A stretch of 64,000 nucleotides of DNA from Alloprevotella sp. oral taxon 473 str. F0040 (GCF_000318095.2 NZ_KB290718.1:141416-205415), one strand, 5' to 3'. Numbered from the stretch's first letter, positions 44,635-53,270 are shown. The notes: generated from the letters alone by a model not told the origin. Numbers and translations: made by a program.

Positions 44635-45087
44635 ATGCTACGAATGTTCAAACGAAAATACAAGGCTATGATGATGGCATGGATCATGCTATTGTCATTT
44701 TTGCCTCAAGTGTTGGTGAAGGGATTTCACCAGCATGGAACTTCGTTGGACAAAGTGGAATGCAATTTGGTGGCACGCACCCTGCATGCCCCTTCTGCTT
44801 CGACGGCTGAGGACAGCAATGCTCAATCCAATCAAAAACAGCATGATAACCTGCGTAAACAGCTCGCTCAACATCAGAAAAACTCTCCAGATGAAGGACA
44901 AAGCGACAGCACGGATGGACATGATTGCGCCATCTGCCACTTCTTGATTTCGCCCTTCACGCCACCCACTTTCACGGCCTTTTCTTTTTATGCTCCCACG
45001 GTGCGTGTTGCCTACCAGCAACAAGCCGAAGCGGTGTATGCGGTTGCCGTGACCACTCCCCAACTCCGTGGCCCTCCGCAGGCCTAA
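44635..45087 (+). CDS. Small exported His/Cys-motif protein
   Basis: A 150-residue protein not assigned to a named family. A Met-rich hydrophobic segment (MMMAWIMLLSFLPQVLV) could be a signal peptide or anchor. It is followed by KGFHQHG, a Gln/Ser/Asp-rich low-complexity linker, and HDCAICHF near residue 95, a compact His/Cys motif that could bind a metal. A hydrophobic, proline-containing tail follows. Its layout recalls DUF2946-type proteins that stand next to copper TonB receptors in other phyla; that likeness is from memory and only by motif. ATG 44644 is an alternative start. The TonB receptor is 254 nt downstream. Confidence 0.7.
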   Translation: MLRMFKRKYKAMMMAWIMLLSFLPQVLVKGFHQHGTSLDKVECNLVARTLHAPSASTAEDSNAQSNQKQHDNLRKQLAQHQKNSPDEGQSDSTDGHDCAICHFLISPFTPPTFTAFSFYAPTVRVAYQQQAEAVYAVAVTTPQLRGPPQA

Positions 45088-45097
45088 TTTATTGTGA

Positions 45098-45155
45098 TAG
45101 ACTAGTTTCCTACTGCTCTTATCTTCTTTTTTGATAGGCAAAACTCACTAGTCTA
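45098..45155 (+). other. Hairpin after the small His/Cys gene
   Basis: TAGACTAGT (45098-45106) and ACTAGTCTA (45147-45155) are perfect inverted repeats with a 40-nt loop. No T-run follows. Role unknown. Confidence 0.4.
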
Positions 45156-45161
45156 AATTTT

Positions 45162-45210
45162 GATTTGCCCTTTTTCGGCAAATCCTTTCCTCTATTTTTC
45201 TTCTTTTTTG
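45162..45210 (+). terminator. Terminator between the small protein and the TonB receptor
   Basis: GATTTGCC (45162-45169) pairs with GGCAAATC (45177-45184); CTTTCC and T-rich sequence up to TTCTTTTTTG follow. It suggests separate transcription of the receptor or attenuation. Confidence 0.6.
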
Positions 45211-45228
45211 TGTTCTCATGACGGAAAT

Positions 45229-45314
45229 ACCCCTCCTATTTAGAGGTGTTTCTGCGGCTTCGGCATTCGCACTAGGAATAACGCTAAAAGTGCATTCCTC
45301 TGCTACTGCCGAAG
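45229..45314 (+). promoter_or_regulatory. Structured leader before the TonB receptor
   Basis: CTTCGGCA (45258-45265) pairs with TGCCGAAG (45307-45314). Inside, GCAC (45269-45272) can pair with GTGC (45290-45293) and AGGAAT (45274-45279) with ATTCCT (45294-45299); these two pairings cross, so a pseudoknot or two exclusive states are possible. No known riboswitch consensus was recognised. Confidence 0.4.
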
Positions 45315-45341
45315 AGTGAGATGATGACTTAGAATTTCTCT

Positions 45342-47678
45342 ATGAAGCGATTTTTCTCGAAGAATTTCGCCTTGTGGTCGATGGTCGTGCTTAGCCTACT
45401 ATCCACCACACTGCCCGCATTTGCACAAAACTCTAATTCCTTTCGCATCATTGTATTCGATGCAGAAAGCCAACTTCCCGTGATAGGAGTTAGCCTATCG
45501 CGCCACAAAGACATCGCCCCAACGAAAGGAGATGGGATATTGCAGATATCCCCCTCCTTACTTAAGGGAGATAGTCTGCACCTTCATGCCATCGGCTACC
45601 TTCCTCTCACAGTAGCGGTGCAGGAAGTGCGCCACCACCAACCTCTTCGTGTGCAATTGCGCCCGATGAGCAATCAGCTCAACGAAGCTGTAGTCAGCGG
45701 ACAACGCGTGCTTCACACTCAAAATGCTGTGTCCAATAGCATCACCACAGCCGATATCGCAAAAAACTTGGGAAACACTTTTGCCGGCATGCTAGAACAG
45801 GTGAGTGGTGTGAGTATGATTCAGACAGGATCGACCATCGCCAAACCCGTGGTACATGGCATGTATGGCAACCGCTTGTTGATTATGAACAATGGAGTGC
45901 GCCAGCAAGGACAACAATGGGGCGTGGATCACGCGCCCGAGCTCGACGCCAGTGCAGCAGGCCGCGTCACCGTGGTGAAAGGTGCAGAAGCTGTGCGCTA
46001 TGGTTCAGAAGCCCTTGGCGGTGTCGTCTTGATGGATGCTCAGCCCTTGCCCTATGGTCAACGAAAGATCATGGGTAAGCTAAGTGGACTCTACGGTACC
46101 AATGGACGAAAATATGCCGTAACCCAGCATTTGAGTCAAAGTTTTCCACTCTTCGGCGGCGATGCGGCTTGGCGCGCACAAGGCACTTATGTTAATGGTG
46201 GAGACCGCAGCACTGGTAGCTATCTCCTCAACAACACTGGCATGCGAGAAGTCACCGCATCCGCAGCGTTGGGTTGGCGCAACTCACGTCTAGAACTACA
46301 AGGATTCTATAGTTTTTACTCCACCCAAGTGGGCGTACTCTACAGTGCACAGATGGGTGATGAAGAATTGCTACGTGAACGCATCAAGATAGGACAGCCA
46401 GTCAATTTCTACCCTTGGACACGCAGCATCGACTATCCGCACCAAAAGGTCGTGCACCACGTTGGTAAGCTGGAAGGTCGCTACACCTTTGCCAACAAGA
46501 GTCGATTGTCTGTGAAGACAGCCTGGCAACATGACGACCGCCGCGAATACAATCAGCGCAGAAACTATCGCTCCATGGTGCCTACCTTGGATTTGCGCCT
46601 CAACAACTTTCAGACTGATGCTCAATGGAAACACACTTACGCTGACAACTGGTCTAGTGAAATCGGTGCTTTCTACGGCGCAATCGACAATTACAATGAG
46701 CCTGGCACAGGAGTTGTGCCCATCATCCCCAACTACACTCAACAAAACCTCGGTGCCTACGCCATTCAGAAATACACGGGCCACGATTGGGGAGCAGAAC
46801 TTGGAGCACGTGCAGATCATCAAACCATTGATGCACGCGGTAAAAACATCTTTGGTGAAAACTATGGAAACTTGACCCGCTACACCAACTTCACCTACTC
46901 TGCTGGCGCGCACTATCACGTGCTACCTCAACTAGATGTACTCACTAATTTCGGCACGGCTTGGCGTGCTCCTCACGTGCATGAGTTGTATAGCTATGGC
47001 GTGGAACAATCCAGTGGTCTATTTGCTCGAGGAGACTCCACACTCCGCCCAGAAGTGAGTGCGAAATGGGTAACCTCCTTGCGCTATGCTTCTAAGCGCA
47101 TCACCGCTTCGGTCGATGCTTATCTGCAATGGATAGACCACTACATCTACGATGAGCCTACCAAGGAAGTTATCACGATGGTGTCAGGAGCTTATCCTGT
47201 GTTTCAATATCGCAGTGACAATGCTTTCTTCCGAGGCATCGATGCTGATTTCTCTGCAAGAATCACCCCAAAACTCCATTACACCGTAGGTGGAAGCATG
47301 GTATGGGCGAATGAAACAAAGACTAATCGTCCTCTCCCCTACATCCCCTCCTTCCGAGCCACGCAAAGTTTAGCTTATCACTTCGGACACCTCGGACATC
47401 TCCACGACATCCATGCGAAAGTGACGCATCGCTTCGTGGCCAAACAAACACGATTTGATGCAAAAGCCGACTTGATTGACCACACCCCACCTGCCTATCA
47501 ACTTTGGGGGGCCGAGTTGAGTGCAAACTTCGTGATGCGCAACGGACATCACCTCCACATTCTCCTCACGGCCGACAATCTTTTCAATCTCACCTATCGT
47601 GAATACACCAATCGTTTCCGCTATTATGCCCACGACCTCGGACGAGATGTGCGATTGATGCTCACGTGGGATTTCTAA
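45342..47678 (+). CDS. TonB-dependent outer membrane receptor
   Basis: A 778-residue outer-membrane transporter. After a signal peptide (STTLPAFAQ) comes a carboxypeptidase-like beta-sandwich domain (residues about 35-110), then the plug (NQLNEAVVSGQRV, FAGMLEQVSGVSMIQTGSTI, KPVVHGMYGNRLLIMNNGVR, VEVVKGAE-like VTVVKGAEAVRYGS). The barrel ends in LTWDF with terminal Phe. The plug and the ending (REYTNRFRYYAHDLGRDVRL) resemble zinc/ZnuD-like receptors rather than SusC, and no SusD gene follows. Substrate is inferred to be a metal from the neighbours. It needs TonB-ExbBD encoded elsewhere. Confidence 0.9.
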   Translation: MKRFFSKNFALWSMVVLSLLSTTLPAFAQNSNSFRIIVFDAESQLPVIGVSLSRHKDIAPTKGDGILQISPSLLKGDSLHLHAIGYLPLTVAVQEVRHHQPLRVQLRPMSNQLNEAVVSGQRVLHTQNAVSNSITTADIAKNLGNTFAGMLEQVSGVSMIQTGSTIAKPVVHGMYGNRLLIMNNGVRQQGQQWGVDHAPELDASAAGRVTVVKGAEAVRYGSEALGGVVLMDAQPLPYGQRKIMGKLSGLYGTNGRKYAVTQHLSQSFPLFGGDAAWRAQGTYVNGGDRSTGSYLLNNTGMREVTASAALGWRNSRLELQGFYSFYSTQVGVLYSAQMGDEELLRERIKIGQPVNFYPWTRSIDYPHQKVVHHVGKLEGRYTFANKSRLSVKTAWQHDDRREYNQRRNYRSMVPTLDLRLNNFQTDAQWKHTYADNWSSEIGAFYGAIDNYNEPGTGVVPIIPNYTQQNLGAYAIQKYTGHDWGAELGARADHQTIDARGKNIFGENYGNLTRYTNFTYSAGAHYHVLPQLDVLTNFGTAWRAPHVHELYSYGVEQSSGLFARGDSTLRPEVSAKWVTSLRYASKRITASVDAYLQWIDHYIYDEPTKEVITMVSGAYPVFQYRSDNAFFRGIDADFSARITPKLHYTVGGSMVWANETKTNRPLPYIPSFRATQSLAYHFGHLGHLHDIHAKVTHRFVAKQTRFDAKADLIDHTPPAYQLWGAELSANFVMRNGHHLHILLTADNLFNLTYREYTNRFRYYAHDLGRDVRLMLTWDF

Positions 47679-47734
47679 CATCACTATAATTCTCAGTAAA
47701 AACGAGGCAAAGCCTCTCTAACATCGCCTATAAT

Positions 47735-48508
47735 ATGAACAAAACCTTCTCTCTCCTATCACTGACGTTTGCACTTCTCATGGGCTTCGTCAGCTGCAAC
47801 TCCACCGTCCGCGAACCAGTGGACGAACGAAAGAGCAAAGATCATGGTGATCCTATCAGTGTGGTATTGACGCTCACTCCCGGCACTCTCGTAAATCAAG
47901 TGTTCACTCCACAGCTCAATCCCACGATGCCACAACGTAGTCGTCAGACCATCGAATACTCCCTCCAAAAAGAGATTGGTTGGGCTCCCAAGGCAGGCAG
48001 CAATGCAGGCTTTGAGGTGTATCAAGCTAGCGAAGACCCCACACAAGTCTACCGTCTCGACATCCACTACTACGATCTTGAACACAAAGATATTACGTAT
48101 CAGTTTGTAGAAAACGGACAAGATAAAATTCACCAACACTTCTTCACAGCCGAAAATGTGAAGACCGCCGACGGCACGCTCGAGCATAAAGAAGTCAGAT
48201 CCAATGCTGTGTTTGACTATGTGTATGGCGACACAGATCCATGGTCACAAGAAATGGGCAACAATGGGGTGCGCTGGATTGGCAAAGACAATCCCATCGG
48301 CTTTAAAGGATATTTTCGCTTCAAGCAAGTGCGCAATTTTGAAATTAATACGCGTCTCATGCACGCACGCATCTCAAAATACAGCCGCCGCGACCACACG
48401 GTTTCTCCCTTCTATGCTCCCACACCAGGACAACGCAGCGAAGATGCTTGGGATGTGACCATGCGTTTCCCAGTATCAGTGTCCGCAGCTTCTACCACAC
48501 AAAAATAA
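47735..48508 (+). CDS. Lipoprotein with HQHFF signature (paralogue 1)
   Basis: A 257-residue lipoprotein: lipobox MGFVSC with Cys near residue 21. No named family was recognised. It shares with the next gene the order YYDLEHKDIT, VENGQDKIHQHFF (about 122-136), NPIGFKGYFRFKQ and APTPGQR. The motif IHQHFF and an N-terminal His-Gly suggest metal coordination. It lies 56 nt after the TonB receptor, so it is probably an outer-membrane partner of the receptor (inference). It is shorter than its paralogue, lacking the C-terminal 80 residues. Confidence 0.75.
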   Translation: MNKTFSLLSLTFALLMGFVSCNSTVREPVDERKSKDHGDPISVVLTLTPGTLVNQVFTPQLNPTMPQRSRQTIEYSLQKEIGWAPKAGSNAGFEVYQASEDPTQVYRLDIHYYDLEHKDITYQFVENGQDKIHQHFFTAENVKTADGTLEHKEVRSNAVFDYVYGDTDPWSQEMGNNGVRWIGKDNPIGFKGYFRFKQVRNFEINTRLMHARISKYSRRDHTVSPFYAPTPGQRSEDAWDVTMRFPVSVSAASTTQK

Positions 48509-48536
48509 TCACGAACTTCTATAACACAATATCAAG

Positions 48537-49586
48537 ATGAACAAGAAGATTCTCTCTCTCCTCATTGTTTTGCTCTGCGGTTTCTCCTTTACAGCCTGTG
48601 AGAAGGATGAAACTTGGATTCGCCCCAATCAGAACAAACCTCTCCAACCTGATAACGGAAAATCAGAAACTCCTCACGAGGACGAAGATGCGCCAGCTAA
48701 AGTTGAACTCACCCTTGCTGGTGGTCACTTCCACGGAGTAGCCTTTCACCAGGATGCCGATGCAAAGGGCATTCTCTATAAGAAAGCAGTGCAGCACATC
48801 ACCTATGTGCGAGAAGGCGACCAATGGAAGCTGGCAGAAGGCAGTGATTCCGTGTTCCGCGTGATGAGTTCCAACGAATATCGCTACCCATATGGTTTGT
48901 GGATCAAATACTATGACAAGGACGGTAAGGACATCACGAGCACCATCGCAGAAAACGGCGAAAGCAAAGCCCATCAGCATTTCTTCCAAGCCAGCAACGT
49001 GCGCCCCACTTTCGATGGCAAAGCGCAAGAATATGACAACGTCACAGATTCTTTGCTGGACTACACCTACATGGACACCAATCCCACCAATGGCATATTG
49101 AAACAGACCACCGTCGATGGGAAAATTGTTCCTGCTGCCACACTTCGTGGCTCACGTGTTGTTGGCAAAAAAGGCGATGACTTGATTTTCACCCCTGAAA
49201 ATCCAATTGGCATGAAAGGTTTCTTCCAATTCAAACGCCAGCGCAAACAGTTTGACATGACCATCAGTCTCTACCACTTTGAAGGAAACGCCAAGTTCCT
49301 CGACGGCAGCCCTTCAGGCTTTGTGGCCCCTCGCACTGGTCAGCGCAATCTCAGCCACTTAGAAGTGCAATTCAAGATTCCTTTCATTGTTTATGCTTCA
49401 CGCGAAGAGACTGGCCTTTGGGAAAAAACCGACCGTGTGCCTTTCGACAAACTCAATGCTGACGAAAAACGCCTTGTCACTTCTACAGCGCGTGCCTACA
49501 ACATCAACCTCATTCAAGCTCTGAACGAATGGTTTGAGCAAATCTTGGGCGAAGTAGACAAAGAAAGCGGTAGTCTTTGGTTCTAA
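48537..49586 (+). CDS. Lipoprotein with HQHFF signature (paralogue 2)
   Basis: A 349-residue lipoprotein: lipobox SFTAC with Cys near residue 21, then an Asp/Glu-rich tether (NGKSETPHEDEDAP). GGHFHGVAFHQDADA near residue 62 and KAHQHFFQASNV near 143 give seven nearby histidines. KYYDKDGKDIT, NPIGMKGFFQFKRQ and APRTGQR align with paralogue 1. A C-terminal helical part (about 305-349) is unique. It begins 28 nt after paralogue 1 and is followed by a bidirectional terminator. A metal- or heme-capturing surface lipoprotein is inferred. Confidence 0.75.
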   Translation: MNKKILSLLIVLLCGFSFTACEKDETWIRPNQNKPLQPDNGKSETPHEDEDAPAKVELTLAGGHFHGVAFHQDADAKGILYKKAVQHITYVREGDQWKLAEGSDSVFRVMSSNEYRYPYGLWIKYYDKDGKDITSTIAENGESKAHQHFFQASNVRPTFDGKAQEYDNVTDSLLDYTYMDTNPTNGILKQTTVDGKIVPAATLRGSRVVGKKGDDLIFTPENPIGMKGFFQFKRQRKQFDMTISLYHFEGNAKFLDGSPSGFVAPRTGQRNLSHLEVQFKIPFIVYASREETGLWEKTDRVPFDKLNADEKRLVTSTARAYNINLIQALNEWFEQILGEVDKESGSLWF

Positions 49587-49627
49587 TCCTCCATCTCACT
49601 AAGACCTACTCCTCACAACATGAAAAA

Positions 49628-49664
49628 ATCCGTGGACGATATAAGAATCGTCCACGGATATTTT
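49628..49664. terminator. Bidirectional terminator
   Basis: ATCCGTGGACGAT (49628-49640) pairs perfectly with ATCGTCCACGGAT (49647-49659). T-runs lie on both strands (ATTTTGTTTT plus; TTTTTTCA minus). It separates the lipoprotein operon from the GIY-YIG gene. Confidence 0.85.
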
Positions 49665-49828
49665 GTTTTATCAAAGAGTGATACGGAGTCTACTGTAGAA
49701 GGATTTCGATAGTATTCTAAAGTTGTGTGTAAGCACCAAAGTTCTTATTATTGTGGTGAAAAAAGAAACAAATGGTACTATCGGAAAAAAACTTGTAAGA
49801 TTCTCTGTTCTCTCTCCCTTTTGTCAGG

Positions 49829-50626
49829 CTAAATATATCTAATAGCTCCACCACTACCGAAAGGGTAATCACTGACATCTTTATTCATATATGGAGAGTC
49901 CAGACAGTTTTCCCCTTCAAAGCAGCAACGAGGTTTTGAAAAGAGGGTTCCATCATCAGCTTGCGTAACAAATGAATGGTTGTCAACCTTAATAACACAT
50001 CTCACAACACCTTTATACACGCCAAGTACATAGTCTATTTGTTTAGCCTTTTCACGGCATATTTTCCAATACTTTCGCGTTGACTCGTAGATATTGTTTC
50101 TCTTATACACTCCTTTTGCTTTGGTCTGATTGTAACTTCGATTGAGATTTACCAAAAGTATATTATCTCCTTTCTTTACTTCAATATTATCTCCTTTCTT
50201 TACTTCAATCTTTTCGCAATCATATAAGACATTGATTTCTTCTATTGTCTTAATACCTTCATCCCATTGATGGTGACCGGCTACGAGATTTGTTAACTGG
50301 TTATCATGATTGAATGGCGAATATGTCAGCACATCTATCAAGGTGGATTCTACTAGATATGCTTCTTTTTCCTCAAGATTGTGACGAATAATGTAATAGG
50401 CAACCTTTTTTCCCTCTGATATGATGCTTCTAATGGTGTCAAGCTTTAAATTAGGAGCATTCTCAGAAAGAGCATCCTCTAGAATATCGTCTAGAGCACC
50501 CTTTGCATGTTGGAAAACCCTGTTTTCCTTACCTTTGCCTATGTAGAATATTTTACTATTTCTTGGATCAACCAAGGCATACACATAATTCCCTAAGGCC
50601 TCTTTGACTGTATGGCTGAATTTCAT
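49829..50626 (-). CDS. LEM-3-like GIY-YIG domain protein
   Basis: A 265-residue protein. The N-terminal domain shows YVYALVDPRNSKIFYIGKGK (GIY-YIG elements), NRVFQH with the catalytic-type Arg, and YLVESTLI with the Glu, as in the LEM-3-like GIY-YIG nuclease group. The C-terminal half (KGVYKRNNIYESTRKYWKIC, YVLGVYKGVVRCVI) is of unknown function. A perfect 24-bp tandem duplication gives EVKKGDNI twice. The start at 50626 follows gdhA by 38 nt, so it may be expressed from the gdhA promoter; a longer frame reaches into gdhA and is unlikely. It is AT-richer than gdhA, suggesting acquisition. Confidence 0.78.
   Translation of the reverse strand: MKFSHTVKEALGNYVYALVDPRNSKIFYIGKGKENRVFQHAKGALDDILEDALSENAPNLKLDTIRSIISEGKKVAYYIIRHNLEEKEAYLVESTLIDVLTYSPFNHDNQLTNLVAGHHQWDEGIKTIEEINVLYDCEKIEVKKGDNIEVKKGDNILLVNLNRSYNQTKAKGVYKRNNIYESTRKYWKICREKAKQIDYVLGVYKGVVRCVIKVDNHSFVTQADDGTLFSKPRCCFEGENCLDSPYMNKDVSDYPFGSGGAIRYI
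50162..50209. repeat. Perfect 24-bp tandem duplication in the GIY-YIG gene
   Basis: 50162-50185 and 50186-50209 are identical 24-bp units, giving two copies of the octapeptide EVKKGDNI in frame. The unit count may vary between strains. Confidence 0.85.
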
Positions 50627-50664
50627 ATCTACTATTATTAGTTGATGATTGCCAGCATTCCGGA

Positions 50665-52002
50665 TTAAATCACGCCTTGCGCCATCATAGCTTTGGCCAC
50701 CTTCATGAAACCTGCGATGTTCGCTCCTTTCACATAGTTCACATAGCCATCGGCCTCTGTGCCATATTGCACACAAGCCTCATGGATACTCTCCATGATT
50801 TGGTGCAAACGCGCGTCCACTTCTTCTGCCGTCCATGACAGACGCGCTGAGTTTTGACTCATCTCCAAACCAGACACCGAAACACCGCCTGCGTTGGCAG
50901 CTTTGCCCGGTGCATAGAGGATTTTAGCTTCCTGGAACACATGGATAGCATCAGGAGTAGAAGGCATATTTGCCCCTTCACTCACTGCAATGCAACCATT
51001 TGCCACCAGTGTCTTCGCGTGCTCGCCATCGAGTTCGTTTTGAGTGGCTGAAGGAAGCGCAATATCTGCCTTGATGCCCCAAGGCTTCTGCCCTTCAAAG
51101 TATTGCGCAGTGGGATATTCCTCGGCGTATTCGCGGATGCGGCCACGATAGAGATTCTTCAACTCCATCACATAGTCCAGTTTCTCGCGGTCGATGCCAT
51201 CGGGGTCGTAGATAAATCCGTCACTATCGGAGAGAGTGAGCACCTTACCACCGAGTTGGAGCACTTTCTCAGCAGTGTATTGCGCCACATTGCCTGCGCC
51301 AGAGATGAGGACTGTCTTGCCTTCGAGTGTTTCACCACGAGTGGCCAACATCTGCTGGAGGAAATAGACATTGCCATATCCTGTGGCTTCTGGACGAATG
51401 AGGCTACCGCCAAATTCTCTACCTTTACCAGTGAATACACCTTCAAATTGGCGCGTATATTTTTTGTAAGCTCCAAACATATAGCCCACTTCGCGACCGC
51501 CCACACCGATGTCGCCAGCAGGAACGTCGCAGTCTGCGCCAATGTTGCGATGCAACTCTAGCATGAAGGCTTGGCAGAAACGCATCACCTCAGCAGCACT
51601 CTTGCCACGGGGCGAGAAGTCCGAACCACCCTTTGCACCACCCATGGGGAGCGTGGTGAGTGCATTCTTGAACACTTGCTCAAAAGCCAAGAACTTCAAG
51701 ATACCGAGATTGACCGAAGCATGGAAGCGCAATCCTCCTTTGTAGGGGCCAATGGCGTTGTTGTGCTGCACCCGATAGCCCATGTTGGTGCGGATATTAC
51801 CCTGATCGTCCATCCATGTCACTCGGAAGGTATACACTCGCTCTGGGATGCAGAGACGCTCGATGAGATTCACCTTGTCAAACTCAGGATGCTTGTTGTA
51901 TTCCTCTTCGATGGTGGAGAGTACTTCTTCCACGGCCTGATGATACTCAGGTTCGTTAGGAAAACGATGTTTAAGGTCTTCGAGAACTTTTGAAGCGTTC
52001 AT
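50665..52002 (-). CDS. gdhA: NADP-type glutamate dehydrogenase
   Basis: A 445-residue cytoplasmic enzyme that assimilates ammonia by reductive amination of 2-oxoglutarate. It matches the hexameric GdhA class: YRVQHNNAIGPYKGGLRFH, LPMGGAKGGSDFSPRGKS (catalytic Lys), CDVPAGDIGVGGREVGYMFG and the Rossmann ISGAGNVAQYTAEK. The enzyme is usually NADP-linked; cofactor was not resolved here. It is divergent from mdh, with a promoter region between. Confidence 0.95.
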   Translation of the reverse strand: MNASKVLEDLKHRFPNEPEYHQAVEEVLSTIEEEYNKHPEFDKVNLIERLCIPERVYTFRVTWMDDQGNIRTNMGYRVQHNNAIGPYKGGLRFHASVNLGILKFLAFEQVFKNALTTLPMGGAKGGSDFSPRGKSAAEVMRFCQAFMLELHRNIGADCDVPAGDIGVGGREVGYMFGAYKKYTRQFEGVFTGKGREFGGSLIRPEATGYGNVYFLQQMLATRGETLEGKTVLISGAGNVAQYTAEKVLQLGGKVLTLSDSDGFIYDPDGIDREKLDYVMELKNLYRGRIREYAEEYPTAQYFEGQKPWGIKADIALPSATQNELDGEHAKTLVANGCIAVSEGANMPSTPDAIHVFQEAKILYAPGKAANAGGVSVSGLEMSQNSARLSWTAEEVDARLHQIMESIHEACVQYGTEADGYVNYVKGANIAGFMKVAKAMMAQGVI

Positions 52003-52059
52003 AGGGGATATTTTTGAAAGGAAGGAGAAAAATCAGAAGTATTACTTTCTTTTCGCTGC

Positions 52060-52094
52060 AAAATTATCACTTTTCATAAACACGCGCAAGCAAA
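52060..52094 (-). promoter_or_regulatory. Promoter of gdhA
   Basis: On the minus strand, TAATTTTG (52067-52060) matches the -7 box. A TTTG lies at 52094-52091, but spacing is 23 nt rather than 19-21. The start would be about 50 nt before the gene. Confidence 0.45.
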
Positions 52095-52184
52095 GACCTA
52101 TTTATTTTATTGCATCTACTTTATTTTTTAGGAAATCGTCCGAAAAAAGTTTCCACAATACTCCATGATTCCAAAAGTAATGAG

Positions 52185-52192
52185 TAAATTTG
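52185..52192 (+). promoter_or_regulatory. -7 box of the mdh promoter
   Basis: TAAATTTG matches the consensus 65 nt before mdh. No clear -33 box was found. Confidence 0.45.
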
Positions 52193-52256
52193 CTCCATAG
52201 TTCACCGACATATCAATAGAATAAACATCTATTCATCTATTATAACCCCAACAACA

Positions 52257-53249
52257 ATGGCATTTTTAACTGACGAAAAATTGGTAATCGTTGGCGCAGC
52301 TGGCATGATCGGCTCCAACATGGTACAAAGTGCGCTCATGATGGGCCTCACTTCCAACATCTGCCTCTACGACGTATTCTCTCCCGAAGGTGTGGCTGAA
52401 GAAATGCGCCAATGCGGCTTCAACGATGCTCGCATCACTGCTACTACTGATGTAGCTGAAGCCTTCAAGGATGCCAAATACATCATCTCTTCTGGTGGTG
52501 CTCCCCGTAAGGAAGGTATGACTCGTGAAGACCTCCTCGCTGGTAACTGCAAAATCGCTGAAGAACTCGGTAAGAACATCAAGACTTACTGCCCCGACGT
52601 GAAGCACGTGGTGATTATCTTCAACCCTGCCGACCTCACAGGTCTCGTGACTCTCCTCTACTCTGGTCTCAAGCCTGGTCAAGTGACCACTCTCGCTGCG
52701 CTCGACTCTACTCGTCTTCAAAGCGCACTCGCTAAGAAGTTCGGCGTGATGCAAAACGAAGTGAAGGGTTGCGCTACTTATGGTGGCCACGGCGAACAAA
52801 TGGCTGTATTCGGTTCTGCTGTTGAAATCGCTGGCCGCAAGCTCAGCGACATCGTTGGCACTGCTGAATTCCCCGAAGAAGAATGGGCACAAATGCGTAA
52901 GGACGTGACTCAAGGTGGTGCTGCTATCATCAAGCTCCGCGGTCGCTCTTCTTTCCAAAGCCCCTCTTACCTCTCTGTAGAAATGATCCGCAGCGTGATG
53001 GGCGGCGAAACTTTCCGCTACCCTGCTGGTACTTACGTAAAGAACGAAAAGTACCAAAACATCATGATGGCTATGGACACTGTCCTCGATGCAAACGGCT
53101 GCAGCTACAAGATGCCCGTGGGCACTGCTGAAGAAGTCGCTGCTCTCGATGCTAGCTACGAACACCTCTGCAAGATGCGCGACGAACTCGTTACGCTCAA
53201 CATCGTTCCTCCCGTATCTGAATGGAACACTATCAACCCCAACCTCTAA
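52257..53249 (+). CDS. mdh: Malate dehydrogenase
   Basis: A 330-residue NAD-dependent enzyme interconverting malate and oxaloacetate. The Rossmann motif GAAGMIGSN is at residues 13-21. APRKEGMTREDLL carries the substrate-binding Arg pair, NPADLTGLV follows, and YGGHGEQMAVFG carries the catalytic His. Codon use is strongly biased (nearly all CTC, GAA, AAG, GGT or GGC), a mark of high expression, unlike the AT-rich capsule genes. In Bacteroidales it serves the fumarate/succinate branch. It ends with a strong terminator. Confidence 0.94.
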   Translation: MAFLTDEKLVIVGAAGMIGSNMVQSALMMGLTSNICLYDVFSPEGVAEEMRQCGFNDARITATTDVAEAFKDAKYIISSGGAPRKEGMTREDLLAGNCKIAEELGKNIKTYCPDVKHVVIIFNPADLTGLVTLLYSGLKPGQVTTLAALDSTRLQSALAKKFGVMQNEVKGCATYGGHGEQMAVFGSAVEIAGRKLSDIVGTAEFPEEEWAQMRKDVTQGGAAIIKLRGRSSFQSPSYLSVEMIRSVMGGETFRYPAGTYVKNEKYQNIMMAMDTVLDANGCSYKMPVGTAEEVAALDASYEHLCKMRDELVTLNIVPPVSEWNTINPNL

Positions 53250-53270
53250 TCTCAGAGGATATCTTACTAC

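Noticed and set aside
45229..45314. Cobalamin riboswitch before the TonB receptor
   Set aside because: The B12-box consensus is not present and the receptor plug resembles metal rather than vitamin B12 receptors.
45342..49586. SusC/SusD-type glycan uptake locus
   Set aside because: The receptor is too short for SusC and the following lipoproteins lack SusD features; neither shows carbohydrate-binding motifs.
52266..53165. 299-codon minus-strand open frame opposite mdh
   Set aside because: A shadow caused by the strong codon bias of mdh.
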